Shown here: piece by piece, positions 24,802 through 40,100 of the stretch
Position numbering within the stretch: the first letter of the stretch is position 1
Layout of the letters: every line of letters starts with the position of its first letter
Assembly: GCF_001949145.1 (NCBI RefSeq)
Contig: NW_019091389.1
Coordinates: 784,313-844,312, forward strand
DNA length: 60,000 nt
Reading direction: 5' to 3'
Origin: Acanthaster planci
Lineage: Eukaryota; Echinodermata; Asteroidea; Valvatida; Acanthasteridae
Translations under genes and position numbers: made by a program
The notes under the pieces: model-generated
Told to the model about the DNA's origin: nothing
What the model saw: the letters and a program-made list of their open reading frames with translations, nothing else
Database searches by the model: none

Positions 24802-27800
24802 ACAGCAAGCCCCCAATGATAGGCATGTTCGGCACGCATAAACTGATTTACGAATCAATTTGGCCCTACACGGCAAGACCATCCTGGGGTCGGGTGCAGA
24901 GCTAGGGGCTAAGACCCTCCAACCCCCGACTGAGCCGAGACAGGACCAGCCCGTGTAAGGCTGCATCCAACTGCCAACGCGTTTGTCACATTCATTCCCG
25001 ACTCGCACGTAGCCCAATATGCAGCTGATGGAGAAGCCATCTTCTCCGGTCAAGACAGGGATTCACTTCCCTTGATTCAGGCCCAGACTCAACTTGATCT
25101 CTGGCCCCAGATAGGTGTAAATTCCCCCATAATTGAGTGCGGCGACACAAATCACTCACCGTATGTGCCCTGTACCTATGTCTGTGCACAGCGCATTTGC
25201 CGCCATGTTTGGGTAAATATTGCAGTTGTGAGGTTGGCTGAAGGTCAGCCCCTTCTCCGATACGAGGAGGTTAGTAAAAGACCATGGCAAATATCTCAGG
25301 AAAGATCAACTGTTTTACACGGACTGTGCTGCCTCTGCGAAATCCTTTGGCATCAAATATGGCTGATTCAATAATTATCTGATCACCTTCAGCTCTGCAC
25401 TTTATGAGCAAAGGCTGTGCAAACAGTACACAGCTTCATCTCAGCCATCAGCCACACTTCAAGTGTATACCACGCGGATAAATGCACTAGATTTTAATTA
25501 CATCTCATTTCTCGTTGTGGCGAAGAGGCAAACGTGTACCGTTTTTGTTTCGACTTGGCGTCTTCTATGCAAGTACATGACGCCGATGGGGAGTCTGTGG
25601 CCAGACCGACACATTTGGACCCGACATATTTATACCGAACGGTTGACGATTGAAAAAGGCCAGAATGAAATCTTCTGGCGGTATTCATCATAACGCATAA
25701 GTCATCTTCGCGATAAATCAAGACAAATGGATGGCATATGCCCTGTCAGAGTGGATGTAAACCGCCATGTACCCATAGCCTAATGGCCTAATGCATTCTT
25801 TTGATATGAAAAAAGCAAGTTTGACAGCATTGCAAAGAACGGGATAAACTCTTCCTGCACCATTTCGATAACGACTGCATCAAATGTAGCCTTGGCATAT
25901 CTATCGTACAAAGAGTACAATATTAAATAGTACGAAAATTTCATTTATCATGAGAGGCTCTCTGTATTTAGTTCGCTGGTTATGTAAACAGACCCGTGAT
26001 ATTTTAGTCCTGTCTGCTGTGGTATTAAGCAAGACACCCTAACGACGCGTAAAAGCGAGTACCGAATACCGATTCAAAGTCTTCAATCAGAACAAAGTCA
26101 AACAGGATAATCCAGTCAATTCCCTTTTACGTCTTTCTAGCCGTTATGCAACTAATTTTTCATTCTGTCCGCATGCTCTGAAATAAAAACAAAATTCGCC
26201 CCAATTGATATGTCCATCGTACTCAGGAAATTTGTAAAATATATATATAAATCAGTGAACCAAAATCGTATACTATCTCAAACAAAACCAATATCCCAAC
26301 AAACAAGCCCCCCCAACGCTAACAAACACAATGGAATGGAATTCACATCTCATCATAATCAACGCAACAGCAGCCAAAGAAGACACCTCGAGCATGCCTA
26401 AGGCTTACATCTGACCTATTGTCATCATACCAAACTTAGTACCCCAAGCAAATCAAGACAGGGTTTTTTTTTACCGTGCGGAGGGCCTACCATCCTGTCT
26501 AGCTTTCTGCACACATTACTCTAATTCTGTCATTCTATATTTTTTCCTTGCCCCCTTTTTACTCCACTGGATTAAGATCAACGAGATGCGCCCCGACGGC
26601 AAGCCGGTGCATGCAATACATTCCGGCCTGCAATGTCCTCGCGTCTTCGTCTCAAATGACACTCTTAGCAATATTTTGCTAACTCTTGTTGCGTTCCCAC
26701 GGGATACGGGCAGGCATTGCTCAAAGGTTGGTCGTGCCTAAGAGATGCATCGCCCAAAACTGGCTTGGGGGCCCTGGGCAGAGCTAACGTCCTGGACCCC
26801 TCATTAGAATTTAAAAAAATGGAGGGGAAGGGGAACCCTCATCCCTGTCCCAAGATGACAATCTTGCTCTACCAAACTCGAGTCTGTCCACTTCAGTGCC
26901 ACAAATCGTTATACGTTGTATTAACTTTTCTCCTTCTGTTCTAAGCGCATCTGCAAAATCTGGCTCCCTCTAGTCAACTTGACGCTGATGGCTTTCATCG
27001 AAACGCGGCATGCGCTGCATGCCTGCCCCGTTCGAACTGGAGTGGGCAATATTAATACACCCAAAAAGTCAAACCACGACGTGTAATAACCTCTGTCAGT
27101 GGTGCAAACAACGCGATAATTCCCCAAGTGTTGACAGCTCGCTGTGAAGATGAAACGATGTCCGGTACTCTAAGGAGCCTGCACCGTCAGAGGTTTCGCT
27201 TTCAGGAAGCACAGTTCCTTTACCGTATGCCGCTTCCCGTCGTGAGCCTAAGTTCTGGAGCCCTTCACGTCACAGACGGGTCCGCGGACAGGTAAATCCC
27301 ACAAGAACTGAAGTGTAGTCCACTATAGCAAAACTGAGCGAATTAGTTTGGGCATAACCTACAAGTTCTCGTATTAAGTGGGCGAAAACTTAGTATAATA
27401 TTTCTGAGGGCTTTCCCGCTCACGGGACACAAACAAAAGAGTATATACATTTTTAACGTACCGCTGTGCACATCGAAGGAAACTCCGTCAATTGTATTCT
27501 CCGTGCTTGTATTGTTATTAATGGGATACAAATACGCACAAAACACTTAATTGCGCTTGTCAAAATCACAAACAGAACTCAAATACCCAATTTTTAAAAC
27601 AGTAGGAAGGCTGTATATATATATAATCCACACCGATAAAGTGGATGGTGTAGCGTTTCAAATAACATTTTATCTAACTGATAACAGCCAAATACGTCCA
27701 AATACATGCAACAGTCCTACGCAAGTAACCGCGCCTCACTACTTCTTATGGCACAGATATGACGCGGTACACTGAGCGTTCTCTTCTAAGATAGCACAGA

Positions 27801-30800
27801 AGTACGGCAGAGATTCCCAGCCCATTTACGCAGAGACCGTATCCTGAACGTCGCCACTTTAACGTACGGTGACAGACGTTAGACAGCAGCACCTACAAGT
27901 TGATAAGCATTTTTGACCGCTTTTTGGGATGACACCTAACGGCAGTTGGACTGTGATGGAGTGGATGCGTTGCTAAAGGCTGACAGGAATACGACATAGA
28001 GGAGGCTGCGTCATCTCAGCGGCTAGCATCCCCCTATACGCACAAATAAACTGCCTGCTCTGCGGATTAGTAGTTAGTAGGCAGAACGGAGTCTTGTTCG
28101 CAGTCACTCGAATCCCAAATACTCTTAGATAGCCGCGATACGAGGGAGAGACATTACAACTACAACCCGAAAGGCCTGACAGACTTCGCACTGTAAATAC
28201 CACCGTCGGCAGGAAAGTTTGTCATCATTGTGTGTACGCCAGCCTTCGATTAATAAAATCAATCACCACATGCTACACGTACGACACATTTCATCACATC
28301 TGGTTTAGATTTTCATCGTTCTGGACAACATCCAGAGAGAAAAAGTCAAAGCTCAGCGCAGTCAGATATTTTGTAAGATTTCACAACCTTGTGCATGTAA
28401 TTTTTTATGAAGTCTATTCATGGCAGCATTGTCCACGCACCAACACTTCTGCCTATGCACAACCCATGAAAAAGACTGACAACTAATCGAAAATGTGGTA
28501 TTCGGCGAGAACGGTAGGTCTTAAGAAACTGTTGTCAACAAATGCGAAAGTCATTTCTTATCTAAACGTACAACAAGGGCTTTTGGTAAAATCGGAACAA
28601 ATGTACGGCTGCACCGGATTGCAGTTGGCCTTTGTTGGATAATACGCCACCAGTTCCGGGATATGAACTTTAACCTTGTTGCATTGTCATTATTGCAGAC
28701 TGAGGCCGTGTTATCTGTTAACGGACAAATCGTTTACCTTGCGCCTTTTAAACGTAATAGGGACAAACGGACTACTGTTACCACAGTGTGGGTATGACAC
28801 TACGATCAAATACAATAAAGAACAACTTAAATTCAACAAGATAGCACTAAACTGACATGAAGTAGGGAACGTCCTTTCATAACAGTACCAAAGATCAGTC
28901 TGTTTTGATTTTTCCTTTTCTTTCAACATTTTGATGAATGTTGTTAAAGGATATGACTGTTTCTGTAGGCTAGTCATAAAAATTTAACAGTTTGGGAAAA
29001 AAGTGCAGGTAGTTGACATTTTCCAGCCGAAGACGACACTATCAGCCGCTTTCCCAATTTGTAAAGAGTGAAATGCTTAAGCCAGGTAAGGAAATTGGAA
29101 ATACAATTCTACATAAAAAGCGTTAAGGTGACTGGCAAATTTAAGGACAAGAATTCTATGGTTATGGTATAATACAAAATACAGCTTTAGAATGTATTAT
29201 AGATTGGCATGTCAAAAAACGAGACCCAACAGCAAAATGTACAGGTAAGGTACCTTCCTGGAAGCCTCAGGTACCCCACAGATAAGATTGTACAGGCGTA
29301 TTTTTTTCAAGGTTATTGTTGTGGAAAGAATCCGCACTGTCCATTTGCTCTGATGTGCAACAAACATACTCAATTACCCCAAAATTCGCACAACTTGGCA
29401 ATCTTCTCCCCTGGTCGATGCGGGCTCTATAAAGCTAGGCATCCTATAGGCAAGATTTCCGAGCGAAGCATGGGCTGGCCGTAATGGCCCAACACTTGTA
29501 AAACAGACGGTCTGTCTAGAAGGTCGGTCTGAGGCGTATTCCCCATTTCTACGGAAGGCTTGCCCAAGGAACACAGGCTCAAAAATCATCATGGGGACTA
29601 AAAGAGCCCCTTCCCCGATCGATAACAGCCAACGAGGACAACTTCTCCGTCAGAATGACAGGAATCGATGTCGTGATAGCCTTTTAGAGGCACGCACACA
29701 CGCATGCATGGCAGTCAGTGTAGGTAAGATAAGTTACGGAGTACATGTATTTAATTTTCTTGCTCTGCATTGAAAAACAGAGAACAGAGGACAAAAGAAG
29801 AGCAAGGACAGAGAAAAAGACCGAGAGAACGTACGTTTTAATTGAATGGTTACATGTGTGATTGGAGAGGCATACAAGGCAGGGCCGATGATAAAATTAC
29901 CTGCCTCGACTGTCAAGCTTCAACCGTACGCAGAGTTCGACGTACATACCTAGCTCCTAACAAGAAGCTAACTACTATACAATATATATATGGTCGGTTG
30001 CAGGAGTCGAACTCCCCACCAAATTAGTCTCCTAATTTGATCAGACTTGACAAAACCTGTAAATTGATTCGCACTGGTCGGGGAACTTTGTACCCAGTCT
30101 TCGCACTTTGCAGTAACGCCGTCTACAATAACTATCACATAGGCCTAGCACTTTGTGTTTGCCACCCAGCCTCAAGCAGCTGACAGCTGCATACGCAATG
30201 GATAATTCAGATCGTGGCAGCTTCCACCATCTCTAGCTTCGGTTTCGAATTTTTTTTCTAGGGGGCGGTTGAGAGTCGATTTTTTTCAACAGCATAAGGT
30301 AAAGTATACAAGTTCTCTCCTGTAACAAGAAACACTTGAATTAAACATCTTTCTAAAGTTGTTTGTGCGAGTTTCAGAAATACCTTGAAGCGACTTGTAT
30401 CGGATAAAAAGCTACAGGCCTAATACGGACAAACGTTATAGCCTATAAACGATTTAGAATCAAGTGTTCCACCATGAGTTCATCACAAATAGCTTTCCAA
30501 TTTCAGAGTGGGCAATCAGCTTTTATATTTTCATCCCTCGATTGATTATCACTTCATCAGATAAGGTAAAACACAAATTGAATTTAGAAGCCTGGGGAAC
30601 ATGTTCATTGTTATCCAATAGGCAAACAGCTCAACTTCAATCGTCAGTATGTCAAAGCTATCACATGCAGATGTACCGATGTTGCGCGAGCGGATATTGA
30701 CCATCTTCTCCTTGGCTGAAAAAAGGTCTTTCCAAAGCAAGTTGTTGGTGGCAAACTTACCTGTTTGATACAAACGGTCATTTTCTTAAGAACTAATGCA

Positions 30801-33800
30801 ACGCGGAATCAGTGCGATAGTGGTAATTCGGTGAACTGTAAAGATTTTGGACTGACATTAGGAATGTTTTATGCTGTTCAAAATTTGCTAAAAAGTCAAC
30901 TATGTTTCTCGGCGGAATTGTTCCTAAATGCATGTAAAGATGTTTGTAGACGTCACTTTGTGAAACCAGTCGATACCAAAATCGCCAGGAATCCGAACTT
31001 CAAGATTCTCCAAACTTTGTTTCCTGCCCACGCACGAGAAAGGCGGCTGTCAAAGCGTCGGGGCAGCAGTACCTCCAGTCAATTTGTGGGCGGGGAGACG
31101 GAAGGGAGGCGGTAAGAACGCGTTCCAATGCAGGTGTTTTGTGTTGACCAAAGTCCGCCGAGCACTCACAGAGTTCACATCGTCGTTGTTAGAAAGAGTG
31201 AAGCAACCGGCGGGAAGAAAACATCCGATAGAGACTTTGACTGTTACCCCTCCACAGATCCGCTCTGACAGTTCTCGCCGCGCACGCGGCGGGGAAAAGG
31301 TTCAGAGGTACCATGGTGACAATAAATGGCAGCTGCAAACTTGCCCACGCTCGGACCCACCTGGGACTCGTGTGTGCTGAGACAACAGGAGAGGCGAGGC
31401 AGCGATGAGGACAAACGACAGGCCCGCCTCCAGAGCCCCCCTGATTTCAACGAACGAGTCAAATTGCATCATTTTCTGAGGCTGTCACGGGGACGGAGGG
31501 AGAGGGTCCCGGGCCGACGTTTGCACAGCGCGTATGGCGTGTTTGCTCTGCAATGTTCAATTTCTGGACAAATACAACGACGATTTGTTCAGGATCTCAG
31601 ACGGGATATGGGAAACAGACGCTTGGGCCGGGGGACCCAGGCTTGAAGTTTCCAAACAACCGCGTCTGTGTATAACATCGATGTCTCAGAAGAATAACAG
31701 ACGAAATGACGCTGGTATTTGCTCATCGTAATATCCGATAGCAGTTTCAAAGTCTCCTCGATGTCCAGTTTTCTTACGGAAATGAACACTTTTCAAGCGG
31801 GCACTGAAGTGACTCGTGACGGCATAAGTGGCATTGTATTTTCTCCAATACCAGACCAAACTAAGGAAAGAAAAGTTTGATAAATGTTTTAAAAGAAAAT
31901 TCAAGAATGCGTGGTCGCTGCAGATATGAATTTTCACCCGGAACAAGATATTATCATTCTCAAAAACATATGCATCGAACATTACTGAGGTTAGCATTCA
32001 TTTAAGTCATCCAGTCATGTCACGCTCATGCTTTTGACCCCTCTAGCGATTCGTGCACAATCCCCTCCACACCTCCATTTAAGGGGTGTCTGCATAAACC
32101 AGTCGGGAAAAAAATAGATGAAATCCAAAGGTAATTTGAGGTATACATGTATATATGAAAAAAAAGTAAATGGGACGAGCACTTTCATAGATTAGGCCGC
32201 ATAGAGGTCCCCTGAGGCAGGCGCTGCCGCCGCTGGCACGAGCCGTTAGACGGAGGTCGATCTTGGGGCGCTTCCCTGCATTCAAGTTGCCGCTGGTTGG
32301 CCTGCAACATCCTTCCAGTCGATCGATGGGTGCGTGCCGGTCGCGGGATCGGCGGGCTTTCATAACCCCAAGACTACTTCGTTTGCTTTCTCCAGGGCTT
32401 GGGCAGCGGTTCAAAAGCTACAGGGTGCATAATAGTTGGTCGCGTCCATCGAAGATAGGGGAAGTCAAAATTCAGTCCGCTAGCTATCTGGGATAGGCAA
32501 ATGAATATGACCAGGACGCCGTGCGGTTGGTAATACTGCACCTCGTCCGTCAACATCTTTGAGTGTAAAGGCAACTTTAGAAGTCGCTGTCGCTGCAAAG
32601 GTAATCGAGAAAGCATTTGACACATTCAAACACTATACATTTCAGAGAGCCATGACGCGTTTCTGTTTACTGAAAAGTTTGCTTACGATGGACTGAATAT
32701 GGCATTTCAAGTAAACAAAATAAACTCCGGGGTCTGTGGAGAAAACAATTATCAGTAATACCGTGATGTTGATGTGCAAAACAGATGCATACTAAAGAAG
32801 CTACCTGACGGTATAATTTCATGTTTTCGAGGTTGCCGTAAACCTAACATCTCACACATATACCACACTTGGAGACGCTCTGATTGGCTCAGTACAAAAT
32901 GACATGCCCGCAACATAAATATCTAGGGCATGAAACAAAATAGTATTTTCCATCGGCAGACCGTTTTAGTAAAATTACATCTTGCGGTAAAATCGATACC
33001 CTGACGGAATCTGTTCTTATCCATTAACAGAACAGCTCTCTCAATTCCAAAGAGTGAAACATTTACTGCAATGCAGTGAAAGTTCAGTCCCCCTGATTGA
33101 ACCTAGGGACCAGACGATCTGAGTGAAATTTAATCAACGGAATAGAGCGAGATTTTACTCACCTTTCCACTGAAATATTTTCCAAATTCAGAGTAATTTT
33201 CTTCCTAAAACGTCTAGTTCCTAGTCTCACTCCTTCGAATGTAGAGAGAAGGATGGGTCAATGTGCTTACAGTGAGAACGCCCAGCAGCTGGAATATATT
33301 TATCATGTTTTCAAACTCGGCTGGATTGTAATAACATCACCTACGGGATGCACGCCTGAAGTCGTCCAGCTGCGAACCAATTTTCGCCCCATAGCCCAAG
33401 GGTAAAAAATAACTGGAAAAAAATCATAACTGAGAAAAACAAGGTGTTAAAAGGTTTGTCTACTTATGTCTAGCTCGCATCCAGGAAATGTGAAATAAGG
33501 CAGTGGGGTGCAGTTCGTTCATTAACTAACAATTAGGAGGCATTCATGTTATCACAATGACGGTTTCTCCTGATTGAATTCTTTATTCAAAAATAAGGAG
33601 GGGATTGTCGCACGTCCATCTGGGTCAGGAACTGTGACCCTTCATTCAAGGAGAGAAAAGGAACCCATTGCTCTTGGCCTGAAAATTTGATTAAAAAATA
33701 CATTTAAAAAATGAAATTACCGTGTATGTTGGAGGTTCCGGCACAAAAGAGGGCCGCACACGACCCTTTCACCGTTTCACCGCCAGCGACAGCGCGACGA

Positions 33801-36042
33801 TATAGGCCAGCGGCGAGTTCCGACTCACAGCAGCAAACAAATGGAGTTCGAGTCATTGGAGAGAAAAGCAGGGCAATCTCTGCAGTCTCTCTCCCGCCAC
33901 TAATGGATATGTTTACGTTTTTTAATGAACGCTTTTCTGAATTTTCCAATTTCTGAAAGTCCCCTTTTTGGACAGTTTGTTTCAGTTGCCCAAGAAGTGG
34001 CAAAAACTAGCTGAATCTGAGCCAGAAAGAGTCCGCATACATCCAAGAAAACGTAAACAATTGACATGAAATCACCTTCTTATACGTGCTTTCTCAGGCA
34101 TGATTTTTGTACCTATTTGTCTCAAACGCTATGTGCTTTTAGCTTGAGGACAGCGATCTTTCTGATGATTTAGACAAAAAAGAAAAGAAAAGTAAATGGA
34201 GGCTACTCGAATAGGTACACCTGAAAGAATCTGACGTTCCACGGAGATTACCTTAGTTTTAGTACGACAGGTATTAAATTCTGCATTCGAAGGAGGATTC
34301 TTCCTCTTTGTGAGATCCGTCGTGACACTAGGCTTGACGCAAACGCATGGGAGCTGAAATTAATTCCGTCAACGGAAATATGCGGGTCAGCCCAGAAGCG
34401 TTTAAAGCACCATTAATCTACTTGTGAATTATGCAAAACGTTGGGTTTGAATTCAGCACACCATTACCGCCATGCATCTTTCGGCTGGTAAATTATAATG
34501 TGGGCTTTACACAGCAAATTGATTCAGATAAACGGTTCATAATTACATTGTGTGAAACATACCGACGCGACCTGTCTGCCTTATGAGGCAATTAGTATGA
34601 GCAATACAAGGACCAATGTCTGCGACCAGTCCTCTCTCATTTCTTCGGCTGTTATACATTGTTAGCCTTTGTCGGGAAAGAACCATGCAATGACAAACAT
34701 GGAAAACTGACCAAAGTCATGTGGGACAGACAGACAGATTTTAAATGAAGTTACACACACGGTGCGTTGCAAAGCTAATACCAGATTTGAATATAATGTC
34801 ATGACTCATTGCTTTCATGAAGATCGAGTACCGACAACCAAGGGCATATGCAAATACATGAACATGCACAGTACCATACACCGCACAGCGCACCAAAATC
34901 AGGTCTCTCGTTGGAGAGGCCGAGGAACGAGGCTTTAAGATGTCTTTCTGATATGAGGGCCACCTTGACAACGGCAAGGGAAATGTTTGCAAAGACCTGA
35001 ACCATTTCGGCTTTTGAATCTCTCTCTTGCTTTCCGGTGTCTCGACTAACGGCTTACTGATGATGAAAGCACAGCTAGTTTCTTGTAAATAGGCGTGCAC
35101 GACTATCAAGTACTTCCATAAAATGATGCATTCATAAATCGTAATTACTGGTAGGTTTATTAATTCATAAAGGCATCCATTCAGCCATGAAATTAGTTGC
35201 CCTGTAAAAATCCTTAGAATAAGAACAAGTCATTGTGCTGTTGTGTATGCTATCGTATTCAGCCATACTGTATTAACTGCAACAGTCCTTAAACCAATTA
35301 TGAAACTCATCATGAGATCAAATTAGGTGTTGTTTCTTGTACTTTGCGTCGGATCTTTTGATCATGGTCTCGCCCACTCCTCGTTTCAAAATGGGACGCA
35401 GAAATTACATTGCCTAAAATACTGGCCTATACTGTGGCTATTTTCTCCCCCAGTTACTCCTGGAATGTCGAATAGTTTCCTTCCCTCACATTTTGGGGGC
35501 TAAATCTCCCATGATGGACCTCGTTTCACGGGTGTCATTTCTATCATACTCAACTTTGGAAATCCAGACTAAGATTAGGTGCAATACACGTCATGGCGCC
35601 TGAAGTTGAACGCCGGCGAAACTCATACCCTTCCGGTAATGGGAGAAAAAGCCCGCTGCAAATGAATCGCCCCCAGAGTTGATGACCAATTTGCCACACG
35701 ATTCAAAATGAAACAGGCAGAGCCGTGCCAAGGATGCAAGGTTGCTATATGACATTCTCGTACGACGAAGTGTATGCCAACAAGTCCCAGCTTATCCACG
35801 GACTTACAACATCCGTGTGCTGAATGCAGAAGCCACGATGTTCGCATTGGCACATCATATCGTTTTGTTTACACGACAAGTACAAACTAATGTCCAGCAG
35901 GGCTGGTTATTTGTAGAGAGGTCTTCTGCTCTGCGATTTCATTAAACAAATAAGAATGTGCGAGTGAAAAATGCATATCCCCAAGACAAAATGAGGGAAG
36001 CCTGTAGCAGTTTGGGTTGAAAAGTCCGTGTCGAAAAGGCTA

Positions 36043-36069
36043 AACAAGAGAGTCTACCACTCTCTTGTT
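36043..36069. repeat. Hairpin, 10-base perfect arms, 7-base loop
   Basis: AACAAGAGAG (36043-36052) pairs with CTCTCTTGTT (36060-36069) around loop TCTACCA. No T-run or gene context suggests a terminator or a known RNA. Confidence 0.85.
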
Positions 36070-36361
36070 ATCCATAACGGTGGTGCACTTAACGGCGCTG
36101 TCCTCTTCTAACTTTGTTCTAAGGCCTGTACCTTTTCTCACGACTAGCCAAGCTTTAGGGAAGGTCAAGAACTTCAATAGAAAGCTCAGCTCGTTTGTGT
36201 TTATGCAGAGGTTCAAAAACAATCATAAACCACGGCTACATAATCACGAGGTAGGTTTCATATTAACGTATAATGTATACCATCTATAGTTCCTGTTTCG
36301 CTACCCTTATAATTAATGACATGTACCGGGAATGTACATATACCACTTAGAATATGATAAT

Positions 36362-36397
36362 AAGGGACCGTCCATAATTTTCATCATTTTCACGAGC
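36362..36397 (+). repeat. Interspersed repeat end, copy 1
   Basis: The block from AAGGGACCGTCCATAATTTT to TTTTCACGAGC is about 90% identical to the reverse complement of 57701-57736. This is the signature of an interspersed repeat terminus. The matching region ends soon after, and an opposite terminus was not found nearby. Confidence 0.6.
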
Positions 36398-37115
36398 GTA
36401 CAAAAAGTAGACTTTTTATTACCCCCTCCCCCCAAAGTGTACATCAGCGGGCATATAATGATGATGGATGGAGAGCTTTATTGGCTAAATCCCCTATTGC
36501 CAAGGCACAATGATATTCATGTACGTATTGTGGTTAATAGAAATGTAAATTTCAAAGAAAACATAGTTAGAACAACACCTAAAAATCAAGGCTGGAAAAG
36601 CAGTGAATGCTGATACTAGTAGAGGATCGAACAGAACTTGTGTATGTGGCGTAAAGGAAGCAGCGCGGAGCTAGCTAGCAACACCCGCGAAATTTGAAAG
36701 TGACCAGCGATTCGCAAGTTCATCATCATGATTTTTCATACTCAGAAAAAGTGTATACGAGGTTTTAACCTCTCTCCCCGTTCGGTTTGTAAGCTCGTAA
36801 CGCAAGCAGGAATGCAAACAATGGCGACACAGCTTGAGATGCAAAACATTATTGTCAGTGATAGGTCAGTTACAATAGTGTTTTAAGCAAAGAATTAACA
36901 GGTAACTGACGTTAAAACCCTCAAAGGAAGTCTATTCCTTCAGTTGTCGATTGTGGGCAGTTGGCCTATAAAAATCAAGGCATTAGGTTAGGTGTATTTA
37001 CACTACCCTACATATACTGTACACTTACAGTTATTAGCCGGCCATCTGTTCAGTTTGTACCTATTCGGAGACGACGTGCGAACGAGTCTAATGTACCTTC
37101 GGCAGCTCAACCAAT

Positions 37116-37124
37116 AGATGGCGC
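37116..37124 (+). promoter_or_regulatory. CTCF-like core AGATGGCGC
   Basis: The plus strand reads CCAATAGATGGCGCTATTAA. It shares the CCAA-n-AGATGGCGCT context with the copies at 162 and 50559. Binding is inferred only. Confidence 0.25.
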
Positions 37125-40100
37125 TATTAACAAATCCTACCTCATCAGGGAGAGAGCAGGTGCGTTGAGCAAGAGGAAAATATCCAAATCCGATTGGGTT
37201 AATTAGTAAACTCATGACTCGATGTGTCACGTGGCTAAGAAGCAACTGTGCGAGCTTGTAAGTGATATTTATACCTGATTCTGTAATCTGTCTACCAACC
37301 ACAGCTTCATACATTAATTTTTCATCCGAAATCAAAATACCGTATGAGCGTCGGTGATCGCTTCAATACCTTCAAACGCCCAGTCTCGTTCGGTAAATAA
37401 ACAACTCGGTCGCCGTGAAGTTGAGATTGGGCAGCTTAGCGGAGATTCGCTGAATGCGAATTGATGGCTTCTGATGGCGTTTCTGCAAGCATCAACATCC
37501 ATGCAGCCTGGCGACACAGTCACTGCGTCTAAGACCTTCCTCCACAGCGCGCGCTGAAGAGCAAAGGACCCATCAGTGCGCAATCTACCTTAATGTAAAC
37601 AGACACTTCCTAGACATACTAGTACTAACCAAAACGGCAGATAGGTAGCGTGCATTACCCTCGTGCATAGTCTTACCAAATCAAACGACCTGCAGTCAAA
37701 ATCCCCCTTAAGTGCTCTCTATTTACACAAACGCAACGTACGAATCAACCAGTATTTAAGGCGCATGTCATTCACAAGTTCAATTAACAAAATAATTCTC
37801 TACAGCTGCGTTTTGACAAGGGGGACACGCAGTCGATTGCAATATCATAAAAATAAACCACAGGCAACGCTCTGACATAATATGGGTAATGCATACAGTG
37901 GGGTATGACCTTAATACCATTTTCAATTGCACACAGCATGCTGCTCACGTGATGAACGTCTGCCATGCTATCATTGACTCAGCGACCTGGTCTGGTTCCC
38001 AGCTTCTCACAATTCTGACGAGACGTATAGTGAGGTAGCCGCTGTGGCTGACAATTCGTGCTGGTTTCCGAAAATTTTCAAAGTTTATCGCAACCTGCCT
38101 TAAGTTAACACTCGAGAGGTAACGTGTTTCTAGGCTTTAAAACTAAAGCTCACACTAACAAATATCAGAGTCAGGCGTCAAGCCCCGTGTTCACATTGAT
38201 CGCCCGTGCCGGCGTTGCGCCTCAACTCTCAAGCATTGCTCGGACGAATACATAGATCTTCCCTAATTCCAACACTGCTGCCTCCAGATCTGTGCTTAAT
38301 GAGATGCCTGCCAGCCTGCTGGAGAAACATTCAAAGACATCGTCAGATCAGTAAACCAGACTGCATGTACTTGCCAGCCTGATCGTAAACTACGGAAGCC
38401 CTCATGTTGGTGTTAATTTTTTCAATAATTTGGGGGCTTAATTTGAGACAATTTGAGGCGGAAAGAAAATTTGGGTCCAAGTTCTGATAGAAACCTTTCA
38501 GAAGCCTCAGACAAATAATTCTCACCTTTCAGCTTTTCAACGGGAAGAATCCAGTAAAACTGTGTCTTATACAAAGCATCGGTCCAATGCTACTAGATGG
38601 GACACAACAAGCCGGGGGGGGGAATGGTTTTCCATTGATGGGGCATTTTGCCCTCCTATCCAGTGACGCCTTGCGTTATGATTCCGTCAAATCGCACCCC
38701 CAAACTACACGCAAGATTCTGGGCTAAACACCATTCTTACCTCGTAATCGACACTCTCAGCTGGAGCCAGTGACAATAACTTAACTTACCCATATACATG
38801 TAGTTCACAGCGTGTCAACGCCGAACCATTTAATGAGGATGATGGAAATGTATACAAGAATGACTGAACGTGCCACCGTCAAAAGAAACTCCCCGGTCGG
38901 GGCCGAAATCCGTCAGGGTAGGACCTACTAACAACATTTTTGGAAGGTAGGAAAAAAGGTTTGCGCCTCTAACAATAGACAAAATGGTCCCTTAAGAACT
39001 TAGCGATGAATACATATATCAGTGTTGCGAAAACTAGTTAGGCTGGCGGCCCATATTTAGCGTCTCCGATGTTGATTTCCCTGGGTAAAAGGGGAAGTGG
39101 AAAGCATCCCATGAAGGAGACATTAATCCAATCTCGTTCGCATGCACACATGAGCACGCAAATTACTGATCTGTCCACACGCAAGGCCACTGACCAAGCC
39201 GAGCAACGACTGGAAAGCGACAGTATCATGTGATTATGTTGCCGGTAAATTTAACACGACGTATATTGCCCCTTCCATGGCCGCCCGATCACGAATGCGT
39301 TGCTTGTTCATGCCATGATTGCCTTCAGTTGGGGACCGCACAATACATTGTAACACTGAGCCGTGGCATGTAGCTCTGAGTTTTCTACAAACCAATGCAG
39401 GACGAACCGGAACAAAAGATTGGATATGATCTCTTCCATTCCATTCACTTTATACGGTACATCATGTATATAGTGTGTACATGTACTGGTTTTGATTGTG
39501 GTTATATCTGCTCTTGAGGGCGCAATATAAATAAAGGTATCCAAGCCGCAGGTGCACCGGCACAAAATTTGAAAACGGGAACTAAATGCCAATGGTGAAT
39601 ACGGTAATTTTTCTTCTCACCACTGCAGGACAGTAATAGGCTCGAAATGGTCTTATACACGCACCAAAATTTACAATTTACATGCTCTGAAATCATCTGA
39701 AATTGGAGCGGGGGGGTCCCATAACTGAAAGGTTGTCTGCCAGCTTGCATTTCTGTACAATTTTGATAACATGGGACCCTCTAAGTGGCTTTATATTTCT
39801 TGGGAGAGAGCAGGCATCAATTTTCAAAATAGCAATGGGCTTCAAACTATTTTTTTAGCGGTGATCATCTTTCGAATAGAAATCCTCCAAAGTCATGGGT
39901 TAATCTGCCGTAAATTAAACGGAAAATGAAAAACGAGAAAATAAATTTTAACTTGGTGTGTGTGTGTGTCTTGGACAACGGAAATTTTTTTTGTTTTTGT
40001 TTTGTTTTTTTGGTTTTTTGGCATCGAAGTCAGTGTTGCCTGCACTATCGCCGGGACCTGTCAACCGACGTGTATTACGCCTAAGCATTTTAAAACTTCC

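Larger units (their letters stand above)
24001..36361. other. No gene recognised
   Basis: Open frames are at most about 122 codons (34741-35109, minus) and show no domain. A poly-A run lies at about 23950-23960. Somewhat CpG-richer patches occur at about 31020-31660 (with an SP1-like GTGGGCGGGGA near 31087 and a GCG|GTAAGA donor-like word just after) and 32190-32400. These could mark an unrecognised promoter or exon, but no coding exon was identifiable. Confidence 0.4.

Noticed and set aside
24778-25053. Minus-strand frame with Cys-rich sequence (CILGYVRVGNECD) suggesting an EGF-like exon
   Set aside because: Cysteine spacing does not fit EGF, sushi or related modules, and no clear acceptor and donor pair flanks it.
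29985-30020. Minus-strand GAGTTCGACTCC resembling a tRNA T-arm or B-box
   Set aside because: The stem is short by one pair, and no A-box, anticodon arm or acceptor stem can be folded around it.
31020-31660. CpG-richer patch with SP1-like motif as a promoter
   Set aside because: No TATA box, no recognisable exon and ambiguous strand; kept only as a note in the region entry.
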